Positions 1 to 13,500 of a DNA stretch of 64,000 nt are shown here, in pieces. Source of the DNA: Antedon mediterranea (lineage: Eukaryota > Echinodermata > Crinoidea > Comatulida > Antedonidae). Below the pieces are notes generated by a model. The model saw only the letters and a program-made list of their open reading frames with translations. It did not search any database and was not told the DNA's origin. The position numbers and the translations under genes are program-made. Location: contig NC_092673.1 in NCBI RefSeq assembly GCF_964355755.1, positions 3,911,001 to 3,975,000 on the forward strand, written 5' to 3'. Every line of letters starts with the position of its first letter. The first letter of the stretch is position 1.

Positions 1-1190
1 GGATTTTAACAAATATGGTTTTCATATTTTAGTAAGCCTTCCATAAACCATTTTTACATCATTGTTATTTATTATTTTTATAACTGAGAGTACTTTGATA
101 TTTGCGTGGATATATATCAGTATACTGCAGATGATCTAGTTGTTGCAATTAATGCTAAAGACCAGGTCTTTTGGGATTTTGCACAAATAATATTTTTATA
201 TTTATTATCCAACATCAAAGGAAAACATTTTGAAAGAAAATGACAATGCCGTCACTGTGGGATGATATTTGACGATATAGATTTTTTTATATGAATTAAC
301 ATTGTCAATGTTATTCTCCTATATACTTAGTATACTGTATCTATCAGGTTCAGTGTTTGAATGATTAAAGCAGGGGTTCTGTAATCTAATAGAATTGGGG
401 TGGGGTCAAACTAGTCCATTATCAAGCCTGGGCATTTAAAGAACCCATCATATCTTTCATGAGGATTCACGAGTTTATCCAGGTATTCATTCATCCCCTC
501 ATTGTTACAGGAGTTATATGGTGCATACTGTTCTAGTTTGGTCCCTTTATTGTTTCCATAAATAGTATTTTTTTAATAAATCATACTTTTAAATCATACA
601 GCTCAATCTTGTAGAGCTAGTGATGTAGATGAATATGTACAATAGCTTTTTCTAAACTTACTAATGCACGGTGTTGTTAGTATTATCAGGAACTATAACT
701 ACATGTAGCTTCACTATCTGATTACGATCATTAATAGTGCATACTATTGCACGCCATGTGACCCATAATCATCCAATCAAATGACAAGAATTTATTATAT
801 TATATATTTTCCAATAACCAATGCTATGCATGTTCATGAAATATCCTTATGCTATACTATAAGTATTCATGAATTCTTACAAAATCATGATTTATTATGA
901 GATATAATTAGGAATAAATTGGTTGAATACTTAAGAATAACATATGATGTCATAAGTCGAAAGTTATACATCAATTTGATTATTACTATTTATCTGTTAA
1001 AGGCGGCATACTCACATGTCCCCATTGACTAATAATGTTGTCGGCAAACTGGTTAAAACATTTAATTACACATGATTTAATTTATTTGTGACTGTTTACA
1101 TAGATTTATCAGTACGGTGAATTTGATGTCTTATTATTACATAGTAGGTTAGGTGAATGTCGTTAATACGACCATTTACACGCATCATCA
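1..1190. other. AT-rich sequence, no gene recognised
   Basis: No exon with splice signals and family resemblance was found. It may be upstream sequence or an intron of the xylosyltransferase-like gene. Confidence 0.5.
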
Positions 1191-1200
1191 TCGTCATTCT

Positions 1201-1620
1201 CATGAAATCATCATGTCATAATCATCACATTTATTCTCATTAAATCATCATGTCATAATTATCACATTTATTCTCATGAAATCATCATGTCATAACGTCA
1301 CATTTATTCTTATGAAATCATCACGTCATAATCATCACATTTATGCTCATGAAATCATCATGTCATAATCATCACATTTATGCTCATGAAATCATCATTT
1401 CATAGTCTATAACGTGACTAGCTTACCTGGATGAACCGACACGGCCGATCCATCCAGGTAAGCTATCATTCATAGACTACCAACACCACTATTGGTTTGT
1501 GTAATCATCACATTTATTATCATGAAATCATCATGTCATAATCATCACATTTATTATCATGAAATCATCATGTCATAATCATCACATTTATTATCATGAA
1601 ATCATCATGTCATAATCATC
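1201..1620. repeat. 37-bp minisatellite, interrupted by a foldback element
   Basis: Tandem units of about 36-37 bases containing CATGAAATCATCATGTCATA. The array runs to about 1403, is broken by a foldback sequence, and resumes at about 1505 with the same unit. The break is best explained by insertion into an existing array. Confidence 0.8.
1404..1505. mobile_element. Foldback member of the TACCTGGATRAACCGACA repeat family
   Basis: The inverted arms AGCTTACCTGGATG and CATCCAGGTAAGCT flank a short GC-rich loop; outer arms are TAGTCTAT and ATAGACTA. Related sequence recurs at 1893, 12638 and 17945. Confidence 0.6.
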
Positions 1621-1622
1621 AC

Positions 1623-1800
1623 ATAATGAGGATGAGTGCCATAATGAGGATGAGTGCCATAATGAGGATGAGTGCCATTAATGAGGATGAGTGCCATAAT
1701 GAGGATGAGTGCCATAATGAGGATGAATGCCATAATGAGGATGAGTGCCATAATGAGGATGAGTGCCATAATGAGGATGAGTGCCATAATGATGAATCTA
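1623..1800. repeat. 18-bp minisatellite (CATAATGAGGATGAGTGC)
   Basis: About ten copies of an 18-base unit directly follow the 37-bp array. Because 18 is a multiple of three it stays open in several frames on both strands; these readings are not genes. Confidence 0.9.
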
Positions 1801-1892
1801 CAACATAATGTTCATCAATTCAAAGTGATGCAAAAAGATTTACTTTAAAAAAAAAGATACGAAATTCACTTTCACATGAACGATTAGTTTAT

Positions 1893-2050
1893 TTCGTGCC
1901 CAGCTTACCTGGATAAACCGACATTTGCCTATTCGCTCCGAGAAGAGAACTACAACTCGAATATATAAACAATTTTTTAACACCCCTGTCAGATAATGGT
2001 ACATTCCATGAACCCTGCCCTTAAGTGGGAACATCCCAACACACCACCAT
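1893..2050. mobile_element. Copy of the TACCTGGATAAACCGACA dispersed repeat
   Basis: Starts CGTGCCCAGCTTACCTGGAT and shares spaced motifs (GAGAAGAGAACTACAACTCGA-like, then CATGAACCCTGCCCTTA) with the copy at 17945-18085. Confidence 0.5.
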
Positions 2051-2812
2051 CAACATTTCTTTTCTTTGCAGAAGAACCATCAATTTTACATGGAAATTAG
2101 TATTTACTTGCTGTGTATATTCCATAATATATGTTGTTAATGTTGTACTACCTTTAATTTAATTGCTAACGTTAATAGAAAATCAATTTTGCATGTGATA
2201 ATATGCATTACAGTCATTAATACAAAAAATTAAGTTTGCAGTTGGATTATATTACACTCAAGCATCTTTTAAATTAATTTTGTCGGTACGAAATAAATCG
2301 TCATTTAATATAAGCAAGACATTCAACATCATTCTAGGTCAAGATTTTTATGCTCACAAAGTCACTAGTTCAATAAAAATAAATTAAAATAGCATTTATG
2401 AAATTGTTTAAAGGAAAAAAGTGAGAAAAACATTTAAAAATCTTGTTACTGATGTGAGAATAAATTACTTTGTTACTCCCTTAGGAAAAAATAGATATAT
2501 TCGAAACTATGTACGGTGTTAAGGTTACATCTAGGGCATGTTCAAATATCTTTATATGTTAATATTAAAATTTAAAGAATATACTGCACTGCTAGGGATT
2601 ACATCATTTTATCGACTTTTAAAGTGATTTTAAATACCAAATATCTACCTAACCCCTAGATTACAGTAAAACCCCTAAATAAATTACCTTAACCCTATAA
2701 TAATTAAACCCAACCAACTAAACTGAACCTACTGTAAGGTAACCCTAAAATTGTGCGGCAAATTGTTGGCAGCCGTAACCAATGGATCCCTTTTGGCATC
2801 ATTTTATGATCA
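2051..2812. other. AT-rich stretch, nothing recognised
   Basis: No coding signal or clear repeat structure is visible. Confidence 0.4.
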
Positions 2813-2964
2813 AGCTTAATTCCGACTAGAGATGCTATGCAAGGACGTAAACGCAAAGCCAGCAATGATGAGCGACAATTCGAATAATCCATCACCTGCG
2901 ATAGGTCAAATCACTTGCGTTGGCCTATACGTTCTTGCGTTGTGTCTCTAGTCAGAACCAAGCT
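2813..2964. mobile_element. MITE of the AGCTTGGTTCCCACTAG family (degenerate)
   Basis: The left end AGCTTAATTCCGACTAGAG and right end CTCTAGTCAGAACCAAGCTT are imperfect inverted repeats around the family core (GCAAGGACGTAAACGCAA). Right-end fragments recur at about 3060-3085 and 3190-3225. Confidence 0.6.
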
Positions 2965-3229
2965 TAAGGAGAAAAATTTAATAATTCAACAAAATTGTCT
3001 GCACCACTTTTTGTTGAGTAGAACAGATTATTTTAAGGGTTACATTAGGTTCAGTTTACGGCATCTCTAGTCATAACCAAGCTTAAGGGGGAAAATGAAA
3101 TAATTCAAAAAGGTATTCATTGGTTACAACAAAATTGGCCGCACTATTTTGTTGAGTAGAACAGATTATTTGCAGTAGGTTCAGTTTACAACCTTGTGTT
3201 GCGTCTGTAGTGGGAACTAAGCATTAAAA

Positions 3230-3836
3230 TAACCATCCAATTGTGCAACATATCAAAACTTTGTCATGTATTAAGCTTACAATTAAAAGAATTGCCTCTG
3301 GATACATATTGATTTGCTTCGTTCAAGTTATTGTTATCATTTCCTGATTTCAATTGATTGATTGTAATTTCCCAGACGAGAATGATATTTTGTGTCATTT
3401 ATATCTACCCGCGTTGCTGTTTTAACCCTTCTTTAAAAATGTCATTTTATTCTCCAAAGCGTTTTTAGACGTTTAGAAGTATGCGTGATGTATGTGCGCT
3501 ATAAATCAGCAAAATAATACAGTTGAAAAAACAGAATGTCTATTGCATCTGGCGACGTTCATCTACAGTAATTGTTATTTTATCTTGTTATTTTTCTAGT
3601 ACTGTATTTCATTTAGATAGACATGCAAGATTCAGTTTTGTGCAATTGAAATTTAATTATATTTTATTTGAAACGTTGAATTTATTGGGTTATAACTCGA
3701 AACAGTTGTGAATGATTTGCTTGAATTTTTTAATTTTTTGTTTCTTAATAATAGATTAGAATAATAGACAATAAACACAGACAGATTTTTTTAAATTTGT
3801 AATTATTTAAATAACATGTACAGGTATGCTCCATAA
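3230..3836. other. AT-rich stretch with no exon recognised
   Basis: I searched here for the missing 5' exon of the xylosyltransferase-like gene, which must end with one base of a split codon. No convincing candidate was seen. Confidence 0.4.
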
Positions 3837-3997
3837 AGCTCTGTCTACACTATCAAACTTTATGCCACAAAAAAATGTGATGTGCCCATATATGGACATG
3901 ATGATGTCATCACTACCATTATTGGGCACATAACACTTTTTTTTGCCAAACTAGTTTAATATATTATGGGATAGTTAGGGATAGTGTAGACAGGGCT
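3837..3997. mobile_element. MITE family 1, TSD TAA
   Basis: TIR AGCTCTGTCTACACTATCAA at the left and ATAGTGTAGACAGGGCT at the right, flanked by TAA on both sides. The core holds one CCATTATTGGGCACAT motif. Confidence 0.85.
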
Positions 3998-4370
3998 TAA
4001 CTGTGATTTTTACCTTTTCCATTTGTGTTATCAAATAGATACAAAAAAGACATTATAAAGAATAATTGTACACGAAATAATTTTTTTTAAAGCTTGTTAC
4101 GTATGCCTCTAACCTTGATATATTTTAGACATTTATTTTCACGACATGTGAAACTGAATTTGATAGATGTTAGGCTTTAGGAAACAGCGGATATAATTAA
4201 GGTGTTTGTGTAATTGCTTTTCTGTGTAGTACTGTATGTATGTAGGTTGGCTTATTTTGTATTAGCATTTTAAAATGTTGGTCTATTCCTGCTTTTTAAA
4301 TGTATTTATTTATTATTATCCTAATGTAACTAGTTTTAGTAGCCTCTAATAGCAAGCCCCCTAGGGTTAC

Positions 4371-4460
4371 TTAGAGGTCCCTTTCATCTTCTTTCAATTT
4401 GTTTTACTCCTATTCGTTATGTGATTGTTTTGATGAGATGAATAAAGAGATTGATTTGAA
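4371..4460 (+). mobile_element. Possible LINE 3' tail
   Basis: GATGAGATGAATAAAGAGATTG at the end resembles 3' ends of invertebrate non-LTR retrotransposons. There is no coding part, so the call is weak. Confidence 0.25.
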
Positions 4461-4558
4461 TTTACCCTTCAACAGAACAGAATTTATAGACATCTTTTAA
4501 GTTGTTTGTGTGTTTTTATATTAAAAATATTTGAACTCTTAACGTTTGTATCTTTCAG

Positions 4559-7500
4559 TTTTACAAGATTCTCATTCAGGGTTGATTCCTGCTAAATTTG
4601 GCTTCCTACTTCTTGTGCACACATGTCCTGAGTGTATTGTAAGTATCTGTGGATTTAAGCCTTGTCTACACCATTAAACTTTATGTAACAAAAAAAAAAT
4701 GCGCCTATATATGGATATGATGATCACTACCATATTTAGATATATCACTACCATATTTGGGCACATCAGACTTTTTTTGTCGAACTAATTTGATAGTGTA
4801 GATACTGTGGAGCTTTAGAAAACATGTTTCTCAAGTTGATTGACTCAGCAGCAGTAAGGCAGGGGAGCTGCAAACAGTCGCTATACAATCAGCAGAGGTT
4901 CAAAGCTGTTCTTCAACATGGTTCTGGTTGTAGAACAAGTCTTTTGAGAACTGAATCTTCTTTTCAATCATATATCCCACGTGTTACCAGAATTTGGAAT
5001 AACTTACCCAGTGAAATCTGCAACTTAAATATTTCTGTTAGTTCTTTTAAAACCAAATTACTTAATTATCTCAATATTTATTTTTTAAATAATTTTGATA
5101 TTGAAAATGTGTGTAGTTGGTCGCTTTCTTGTCGATGCTTTTATTGTAGAACGTAATTTTTTTTTTTTTCTGTTCTGGGGTGACCAACTAGCATAGGTGT
5201 TTAGCACCTGTTTGATCTTTCCGTGCCTCCTTTTATAATTGTTTTTGTCTTCATTGTTTATGTATATGGCAGAAATTGAATAAATAAAAATAAATAAAGA
5301 CAAAAAGCTGGAGATCCAGTGTACAAATTTTGATTTCTTCTTATAGATATCTATATTATCTCATTCTCAATTATTATTTTTTATTTTATTTGACTAAAAT
5401 ACTAAAGAAAAGTTTACAAGAAACAAGAAGAAATACATTAACAATACAAATAAAAATTTAACAAAAATATACATCTAAATCCCTCCTTTGAGTAGACCTA
5501 AAGTAGACGCTTTACTGTGAAGGGACACTTATATTAAGGAGCCCTATGAATTATTTATTCATTTTAATACCATTATGATTTATTTACAAACATCCTGACC
5601 TCTGTCTACAGTACAGTCGACCTTCTCATTTACATACTTCTCAATTACGAACCTTCTATTTTAGGAATGCCGTTCCAACGATGACGTCATCAGTAATATA
5701 ATAAAACTTTTACATATCTACGAATTTATTATCTTCTTAATTTATTAAACTATCCCAAAACAATTATTTCATAACTAAAGCAAAGCTTATTAAAAACGAT
5801 CCACGATTTATTTCTAGTTTAAAAGTTGCCTAGGCCGTTTAGCTAAGCCTAGGCCGTTTCATTTTCATTCAAAACTTCTCATTTACGAACTTTTTCATTT
5901 ACGAACGCCTTTCAGACCAAGGGGTACATAAATGAGAAGGTCGACTGTATACTTTAAATCATCTCTCTACCATTGACCACTTGGCTCTATTATCTTCTTG
6001 TATTCGCTAGGGACAGCCACTTTGATTTAATTCCAACAATTATTTTAATCAACGTTACAATAACGTTATCAATCAAATTAATGAATTATCTTTAGAATAA
6101 TTTAGAAGTCCACTTCAGATTCTACACTCAACGGAGGAATCGGAAGTTGTTCATTACCGTTTAATGTGTTTGGTTTATTCGTACATAACGTCATTGACAC
6201 GTTATTTCAGTTTAAAGTAAACATTTAGAGACTATGTTGCGGAGAAGAAGCTGGCTCAGATAATTGCCATTAGTTGCGATCCAATGGTTGTGTTACGTAG
6301 TTAAATACTTAAATGCTTAGTTAGACATATCAATTACAATAACCAATTTGTAAATTGAAATATTTTGTTGTTTATATGCACTCATTGGTAAGTTTGAAAA
6401 TATACACATGATTGGTGAAGTGAAATTAACAACTTGTAATACGATTGTGGGTTGGTGATAAAAAGTAGGATATTTTTAATCCAATTTTGAATCAAAGGCA
6501 CCAACAAATAAAAATACAGTTAGATCTTTAGATGCATGCAACCTGGTGGGCTTCTTCTGAGTTTTTACCCCAGCTCTCTAGATAAAACTTCGCTTATGCT
6601 TCTAAAGGAAACTGAAAAAAAAGTAAAAAGACCACCAAAAGACTGAAAGAAAATTGAATAATCCAAATAAAAACAGATTTAAGAAGAAAAAATGTAGACT
6701 TTAACACAATAAAAAAACATAAAAAATATGGAAACATGGAAAGTGTAATGTCGGAATGACGGAAAACGTTTCAAGACAAGAGAGAGAGTTTTGCTTCTGA
6801 TGCTATTCCAGAAGGAATCTCCAGGTTACAAAGAATCAATTCTTTAAGAATCCATTTGTTAACTTTAAGCAAGCTATTGTAGATGCAAGCGTCTTTAATT
6901 ATTAGTTATACTATAGACATTTCCAGAGTCACAAAATCTTACAGTTTGCTAACAAAGAATTAGTCAAACCTATTGAACAGAATATCTAAAAATTGACTTA
7001 TTATTAATGTTATCATCCTGGTATGTTGAATTCTTACATTTCCGCATTCATTTGTTTCTCTCAACAAGATAAAACTTCTTCTCACCTGTTCTCATAATCT
7101 CAATGTCATCCAGGTAAAATGCATCAATTTAATTATATAACAACCTTAATAGGCTAAATGTATCTGAGTAAGAAAGGTGTTTGTAATAGTCATTTTCTAA
7201 TGTGTATGTGTGTGTGTGTAAATGGACTATCCTTGGCCTTCCCCTTAAGCGCTGTCTAGACTATCAAACTTTGTGACAAGAAAATGTGATGTGCCCATAT
7301 ATGGACATGATGATGTCATATCACTACCATATTTGGGTATATCACTACCATATTTGAGAACATCACACTTTTTTTGTCAAACTAGTTTGATAGTGTAAAC
7401 AGAGCCTTATTTATCTCCACAAGTTAAAGAATCTCTCCAGTGGGATACTATTATTAAACACTATACAGGTGTGTTGCTAGATAGTGGGTTTAGTAGAGTA

Positions 7501-10500
7501 GGTTTTGCATTGGTTCTTAAACTACTCAAAATATGCTAAATGAACTGTGGTTAAAATTTACAATATTAAAATCTCAAAATATTCTAATAGTTTTTGTTTA
7601 GGGACGTACAGGTATAATAAAGCTTGGTTCCTACCTCATATTAACGCAATAAGCCCACCATTAAGTAATTTGACCAATCATGAGTGGTCATCCCAACTGT
7701 CGACTGAATAGTCGACTCACTTGCGTTGCGCCACCGTTGTAGGACCAAATCTTTAGTGACAGTACTACTACAGATTACAGTAGGATTTGTATAGAAATAT
7801 TCATGTAACTTTTATTAGATGGTAAGATAATTATATGCTGTATTCTAGAATTCATCGGTTTTCTCATTAGCAACAAACTTCCGCTGTAATTTGTTTGTTC
7901 ATGGTCGTCTTATTAATTACATGCTAGTTCAAAAAGACAATTTTTTTTTCAAAATTTATCTCATTGTTTCGTTGTTAAAGACCTACAATTAAAACGATCT
8001 TGAATCAATTGTTTGTCTTAAAAGCCTTTTAGCGAAGATCACGCTGACGCGCTATTTATCAAGTGTCCGTGTGTCCACCTACTTGATGCAGTCATTTAAC
8101 GCTTTTAGGTGTTCTTTGTCTTCAAGTCAAGTGTTTTTTAATTGATGATGCAAGGTTTCCATGGACTTTCTTACGGAAGGTGATACTGTGGAGGTGGCAT
8201 TTTATGAAAATAGAGAAAGCGTTTATCACTGACAGAGACGGTGTTAGGGCGAACATCCTATTTGGGTTCTATATGAAATTTTGAAAGTCTTATTTTAATT
8301 TACAATATTAAAGATGTATTGTCCCCTAAAAACATGAAAAATGAAGATTAATAAAATCAGGCTTTAATACTGTAGGCCAATTGCAGTTTTAAGGTAGTTA
8401 TTCACTTCTGAAATAAAAAAATCATTTTAAGACAAAAAAAAACCTCATTTTCTGACAACAAATTTTTGCTTTAAATTACTTATTTTTTAGGTAAACAAAT
8501 TTTTTTTTTCGATCCAGTTTTTGGTCAAAGTGAATAACTATTATGTAATATTAAAATGAAATATTCAACAAAATTATTTTTTAGGGAGACAATATATTTT
8601 TAAATGCTTTACATGGACCACATGATGGCATGGAAATGTAATTTCACATTATTTGCTGTTGGAACAATGGGTTTGTTGAAACATGTTGGAAAGAGGGTGT
8701 TGGAAAGCAAGGACCGGAGATGGAACTTAAATTGTGTCAATTACAACCTTCCCTCATAGTTATTGGTCTATATTGTTAATATTAACTTAAATATTGGGGA
8801 AGGGAGGGTAAACGAAAGAGTATATTTTTACGTAAAAGGTAAAGTTTTCCTGCTAGGAAATACTTAGTACAACACAGAAGTAGGCCTCACTGTTTGGTGG
8901 CGTGTGTAGGCCTCGACCCCATGCCTCAAGTAATATCCTGTATAAGCACCTGATGATCACACAGCTTGTGTCTAATGATGTAACTTTGTGCTATCATACA
9001 AACTGCATTGAACACATGCAATAGACTGAAATTCCAATTTACACACTTGCAAATATTAAGATGATTTCCTTTCTTTTCAATTATAAATTGTTTTTCTGTG
9101 TGTCTGCCACGCCTACTACTCGGAGACTGCCACCTTATTAAAAAGTATGACGTTATTTGGTATGCTCTTTAAACTAATATAGATTATTGATTAATGATGA
9201 CAATGCATTGCAAATGGCCTGCAGTCTCTGTTTTTCAATGCACAACACAACTCCATACTAATCTCTTTACTTCTACTGTAGCTCTTATTGTGGATTGAAA
9301 TTTATAATCCTTTATGAAATAGACGTACTGTACTAAGATTTTATGAAAAAACAGAAGTGAATGAACATTGGGTAATTGTCGGTTCTATAGCTCTACTACT
9401 TTGACTAACAAAGTGTGGTGTTCCCAAATATGGTAGTGATGTTCCCAAATATGGTAGTGATATGCCCAAATATGGTAGTGATATGCCCAAATATGGTAGT
9501 GATATGTCCAAATATGGTAGTGATATGCCAAAATATGGTAGTGATATGCCAAAATATGGTAGTGATATGCCCAAATATGGTAGTGATATGCCCAAATATG
9601 GTAGTGATATGCCAAAATATGGTAGTGATATGCCAAAATATGGTAGTGATATGCCCAAATATGGTAGTGATATGCCCAAATATGGTAGTGATATGCCAAA
9701 ATATGGTAGTGATATGCCAAAATATGGTAGTGATATGCCAAAATATGGTAGTGAGATGCCAAAATATGGTAGTGAGATGACATCATGTCCATATGGGCAC
9801 ATCACATTTTGTTGTCACATAAAGTTTGATAGTGTAGACAGAGCTTAAAGAAGCCCTCTTCATTTCACATTTTACTTCAAAAAGTAGGACTTGACAGTGA
9901 CTAAATCTCCCTGTTAAAAACCAACAGTAAAACTTGCTGGGTCATTATTTAAAGTTCATCAATACCTATTTTCAAATAGATTTTGTCGCAACAGTGAACC
10001 GTTTTTGTTCCAATATTTTGTTAGTATTTTCCCATTTAAAAGGACAATTGTTATTATTACTTCCTATCAAGGGTTCTAAATTTCTCAAGTTAAAGAATAA
10101 AAGAAATGTAATCATGTATGATATACACCATATGTTTGTGTTTTTATAAATAAAATTGGCATCACTGATCCCATTATTTAGGAAAAACAAAAATTTCAGT
10201 TCAGTCTGGAGATATATTTCAATTATTTCCATTTGAACAGAAAGCAAACTGTTATTTTCACGCTGCGACTTTAGGCAGTTATATTCCCAGAGGAGAGAAT
10301 CATTAGGAAACTGTATTAACATGAAAGGTATGTTACTACGGTTGACAGTTTTGGGAATTTGTAAACTTGACTAATTTACAGGTCCATGCTGCTCAACCCA
10401 AAGCATTTCTTGAAAAAGAGAGTCCCATTGATTGGTTGATACAAATCATTTATAACAATTTTATGGCAAATTTGAGGGCAGTAAACACTCTGGTTCCCAT

Positions 10501-13500
10501 TGGCCTCTTGTGTAAACAAAGAACATACACTCCACACTCCACAGCCAGTAATGTTATCATATTTAATGTACATTGCTGTATTTTGTATGGGAAATATAAC
10601 CTACTGTAAAGAGCATTGCCATATCCACCGTTTTTTTTTTTAAATTATTATTTTTAAATTGAAAAAAATTTGAAAAAAAAAATGATAAATTTATGATTAC
10701 ATTTCAACTTAATTCAAAGGTTAGGGGCATGTCAGATTAATATAACCGATTAATTTTGATGTCAAAATGGAAATTAATACTTTAGCATAGATATTAAATC
10801 TGAGAAATGAAAGCAGATATTAAAGGTCTCTAGCCAAATATAAATTCTTGAAATTATTCTAATAAGTACGTCATTTAGGAACCTAGGTTGTAGTGCATTG
10901 TCAATTCTAGGTATTCTAAATGGAAAGTGTTAATTAAACAATAACGATGTTTGAGAAAAGAAAACTAAAAAATGAGAATGTGACTCGAATGTGTTGGCAT
11001 TACATTTTGCTTCTTTGCATTTGTGGCTGAAAAAAAAAATTAAAACGAAATTCTTTTAAATAACATTAGAAACATGAACTTTGTTTTAATACTTGTGGGA
11101 TGTTTAATCTAAAAATTTAGTTAATTTTTTTTGTGTATGCAAGTTTCTCTTTGGAGGTTGAGATTTATTATTTAGCTCTAGATCTGAAGTAGTAAGTATC
11201 TTATCTAGCGTACGGTCTGAATGTGTCGATCATCAAGATAACACAGTACCTGGATGTACGCATGAGAGGAATTACATTTTGGTTGTAATATTTCTCATTT
11301 AACATCCTACTAACTGTAAAACATGCATTTAGGAAATTAAGATTGGTTTTCCAATTTTTAAAATAAATACATTTTTAATATCAATATTTCAATAAATTGT
11401 ACTTAAATATATGTTATTTCAATTCTCAGTCAGCAGCGGGGATTTTTATGTAATAATTTCTTATCTTTAGAGAATGAAGACATTGTGGGTTGAGTTGAAA
11501 TAAAATATATAATACGGTAACTGCTATAATTATGCATCTCTTCACCCAGGAGAATAAAGTTAGCTATATATTAAATAACATAGGTATCTTTGTTATTTGG
11601 ATTTAATTTACTTTTTATTATGCGGTATAATCATCATGCCTTTCTCCACCCAGGAGAATAAATGGGTTTTATACATAAAATTATATGTATAATTTTAAAT
11701 AAATTACAACATGATGTTTAATTTATGAACTAAACAATAATTGTTTACAGGCACATTTTTCATTTTTTTAGGTTATTTTTGTAATTTTGTGACATGGCAT
11801 AAATTCAGAGAGACTAAATACAGAATAAATAATAAACTTCTATTATTTTTTCAGCTGCAACTTTTGCGATTAATCTACAGGCCATATTTTGTATACGTCA
11901 TTCACGTTGATCAGAGGAGGGATGAAATCCGAAGTGTAAGTACCCTTCTTCGTATACAAATTTGGAATTTTTTTTTAAAGTAAAATTCTTTTTTTCCTCA
12001 TTTATTTCCAAGTGCACCTGTCTCGGTCAGGTTAAGTTGTATGTTCGATATCCACTCTTAACTGTACAGTATATCTTATCAATATATAACATTAGAGTAA
12101 AACTTAAACCTCCTCATAAATTATCTTATTGATTAAGTCGCTGTACCATATAGAATTACTATCGCTCAAGAATTATGAGCACAGGTGGGAAGAACTAACA
12201 TTTAAAATGTATTATAAATGAAATCTCCATATAAGGAGGTCAAATAACTAAAGAAATGATGATAGTTTAATAGAAACAAAACTAATGATCGCTGTTTTTT
12301 AACTATTTTTTGTGTATAATTTTTTATTTTTAAAAAAAATCTAAATTTAAAGCAACAACTGTACAACTAAGCCTAAACATTAAATAATTTATAAATGAAT
12401 CTTTAAATAAAATTTCAATTATAAGCCCAGACTGGGCTTATAGTTGCATCTCTAATATTGTAACAATTTAACAATTGTTTTAAATAGAAATTTAATTATA
12501 TTACCCAATGAGTGTGCTCTACATAAAATATCATTGGAAGAAAAAAAAGAAAAGAATATTTTTCTACGAAAACTACTTAAGAAACGATTTTTAAAATACT
12601 ACCATAATAAACTGCTAAACCAAACAGATAAGTCTATTACGTGCCTGCTTACCTGGATAAACCCGACAATAGCCCTTTTCCACGAAGTGCGAAACAATTA
12701 CGAAAAGAAGAATTCTACCCGAATTCACCTCATTAAGAATGGTACAGTCCGCTCTAGCGCCCTCTTGTGGGACCATTCCCACGTGTTACCGTCATCATTT
12801 CTTTTCGTACTGTCACGAAGACAAGTCACGGAGTTTGAGAACGTTGCAACACCATTTCTGGTTTGTGTAATTATTTGGAAGAAGAGCTACTAGTTTTATA
12901 ACAAAAGAAAACAAATCCATACTACTGGTACTATGCTCAATAATTGATGTATCTGTCTTTAGTCTTTTTAATGCCTTCTTAATACTACTGAGAAACAGAA
13001 CAATTAATTATATTGTGGAGAGTTCAGATTTCCATACAAAGACATATATTTGCATTGTATTACAAATGAAACATGATTATCACTACTGTTCAATATTTGC
13101 TATTATTACATTTTAAATATGTAAATGTAAAATAAGTTGTGATATAATTTATTCTATTTTCAAGTGTTGTACAGAAATTTAAAGATAAATTCAGGATATA
13201 ATAATATCATAATGTGAAAATTTACAATTTACCTGAATTTAGGATTATTATACTGTAATATTTAACATAAATTATAGAAATTTGATATCGCCTGAATCTA
13301 ATTTTTAATATTATAATGAATATAAAACATATGTTTTAACTGTGTGGCCAACCTCTATATGGGAACACTTTGTTGTGACTTGAAGGTTCTGATGTATTAT
13401 TATTAGGTTTTAAAAGTAGGTCATTATAAAAATCTGACTAAATCATTATTTACAAAAATTATAAAAAATACAATACTAAAAATTAAATTTAATATATCAC

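Noticed and set aside
1201-1620. A CRISPR-like array of regularly spaced repeats
   Set aside because: The units are contiguous and degenerate with no unique spacers; the context is an animal genome.
9341-9848. Open readings of 120-154 codons on both strands
   Set aside because: They are products of a 21-bp tandem array (a multiple of three) inside a MITE, giving the same seven-residue repeats on both strands.
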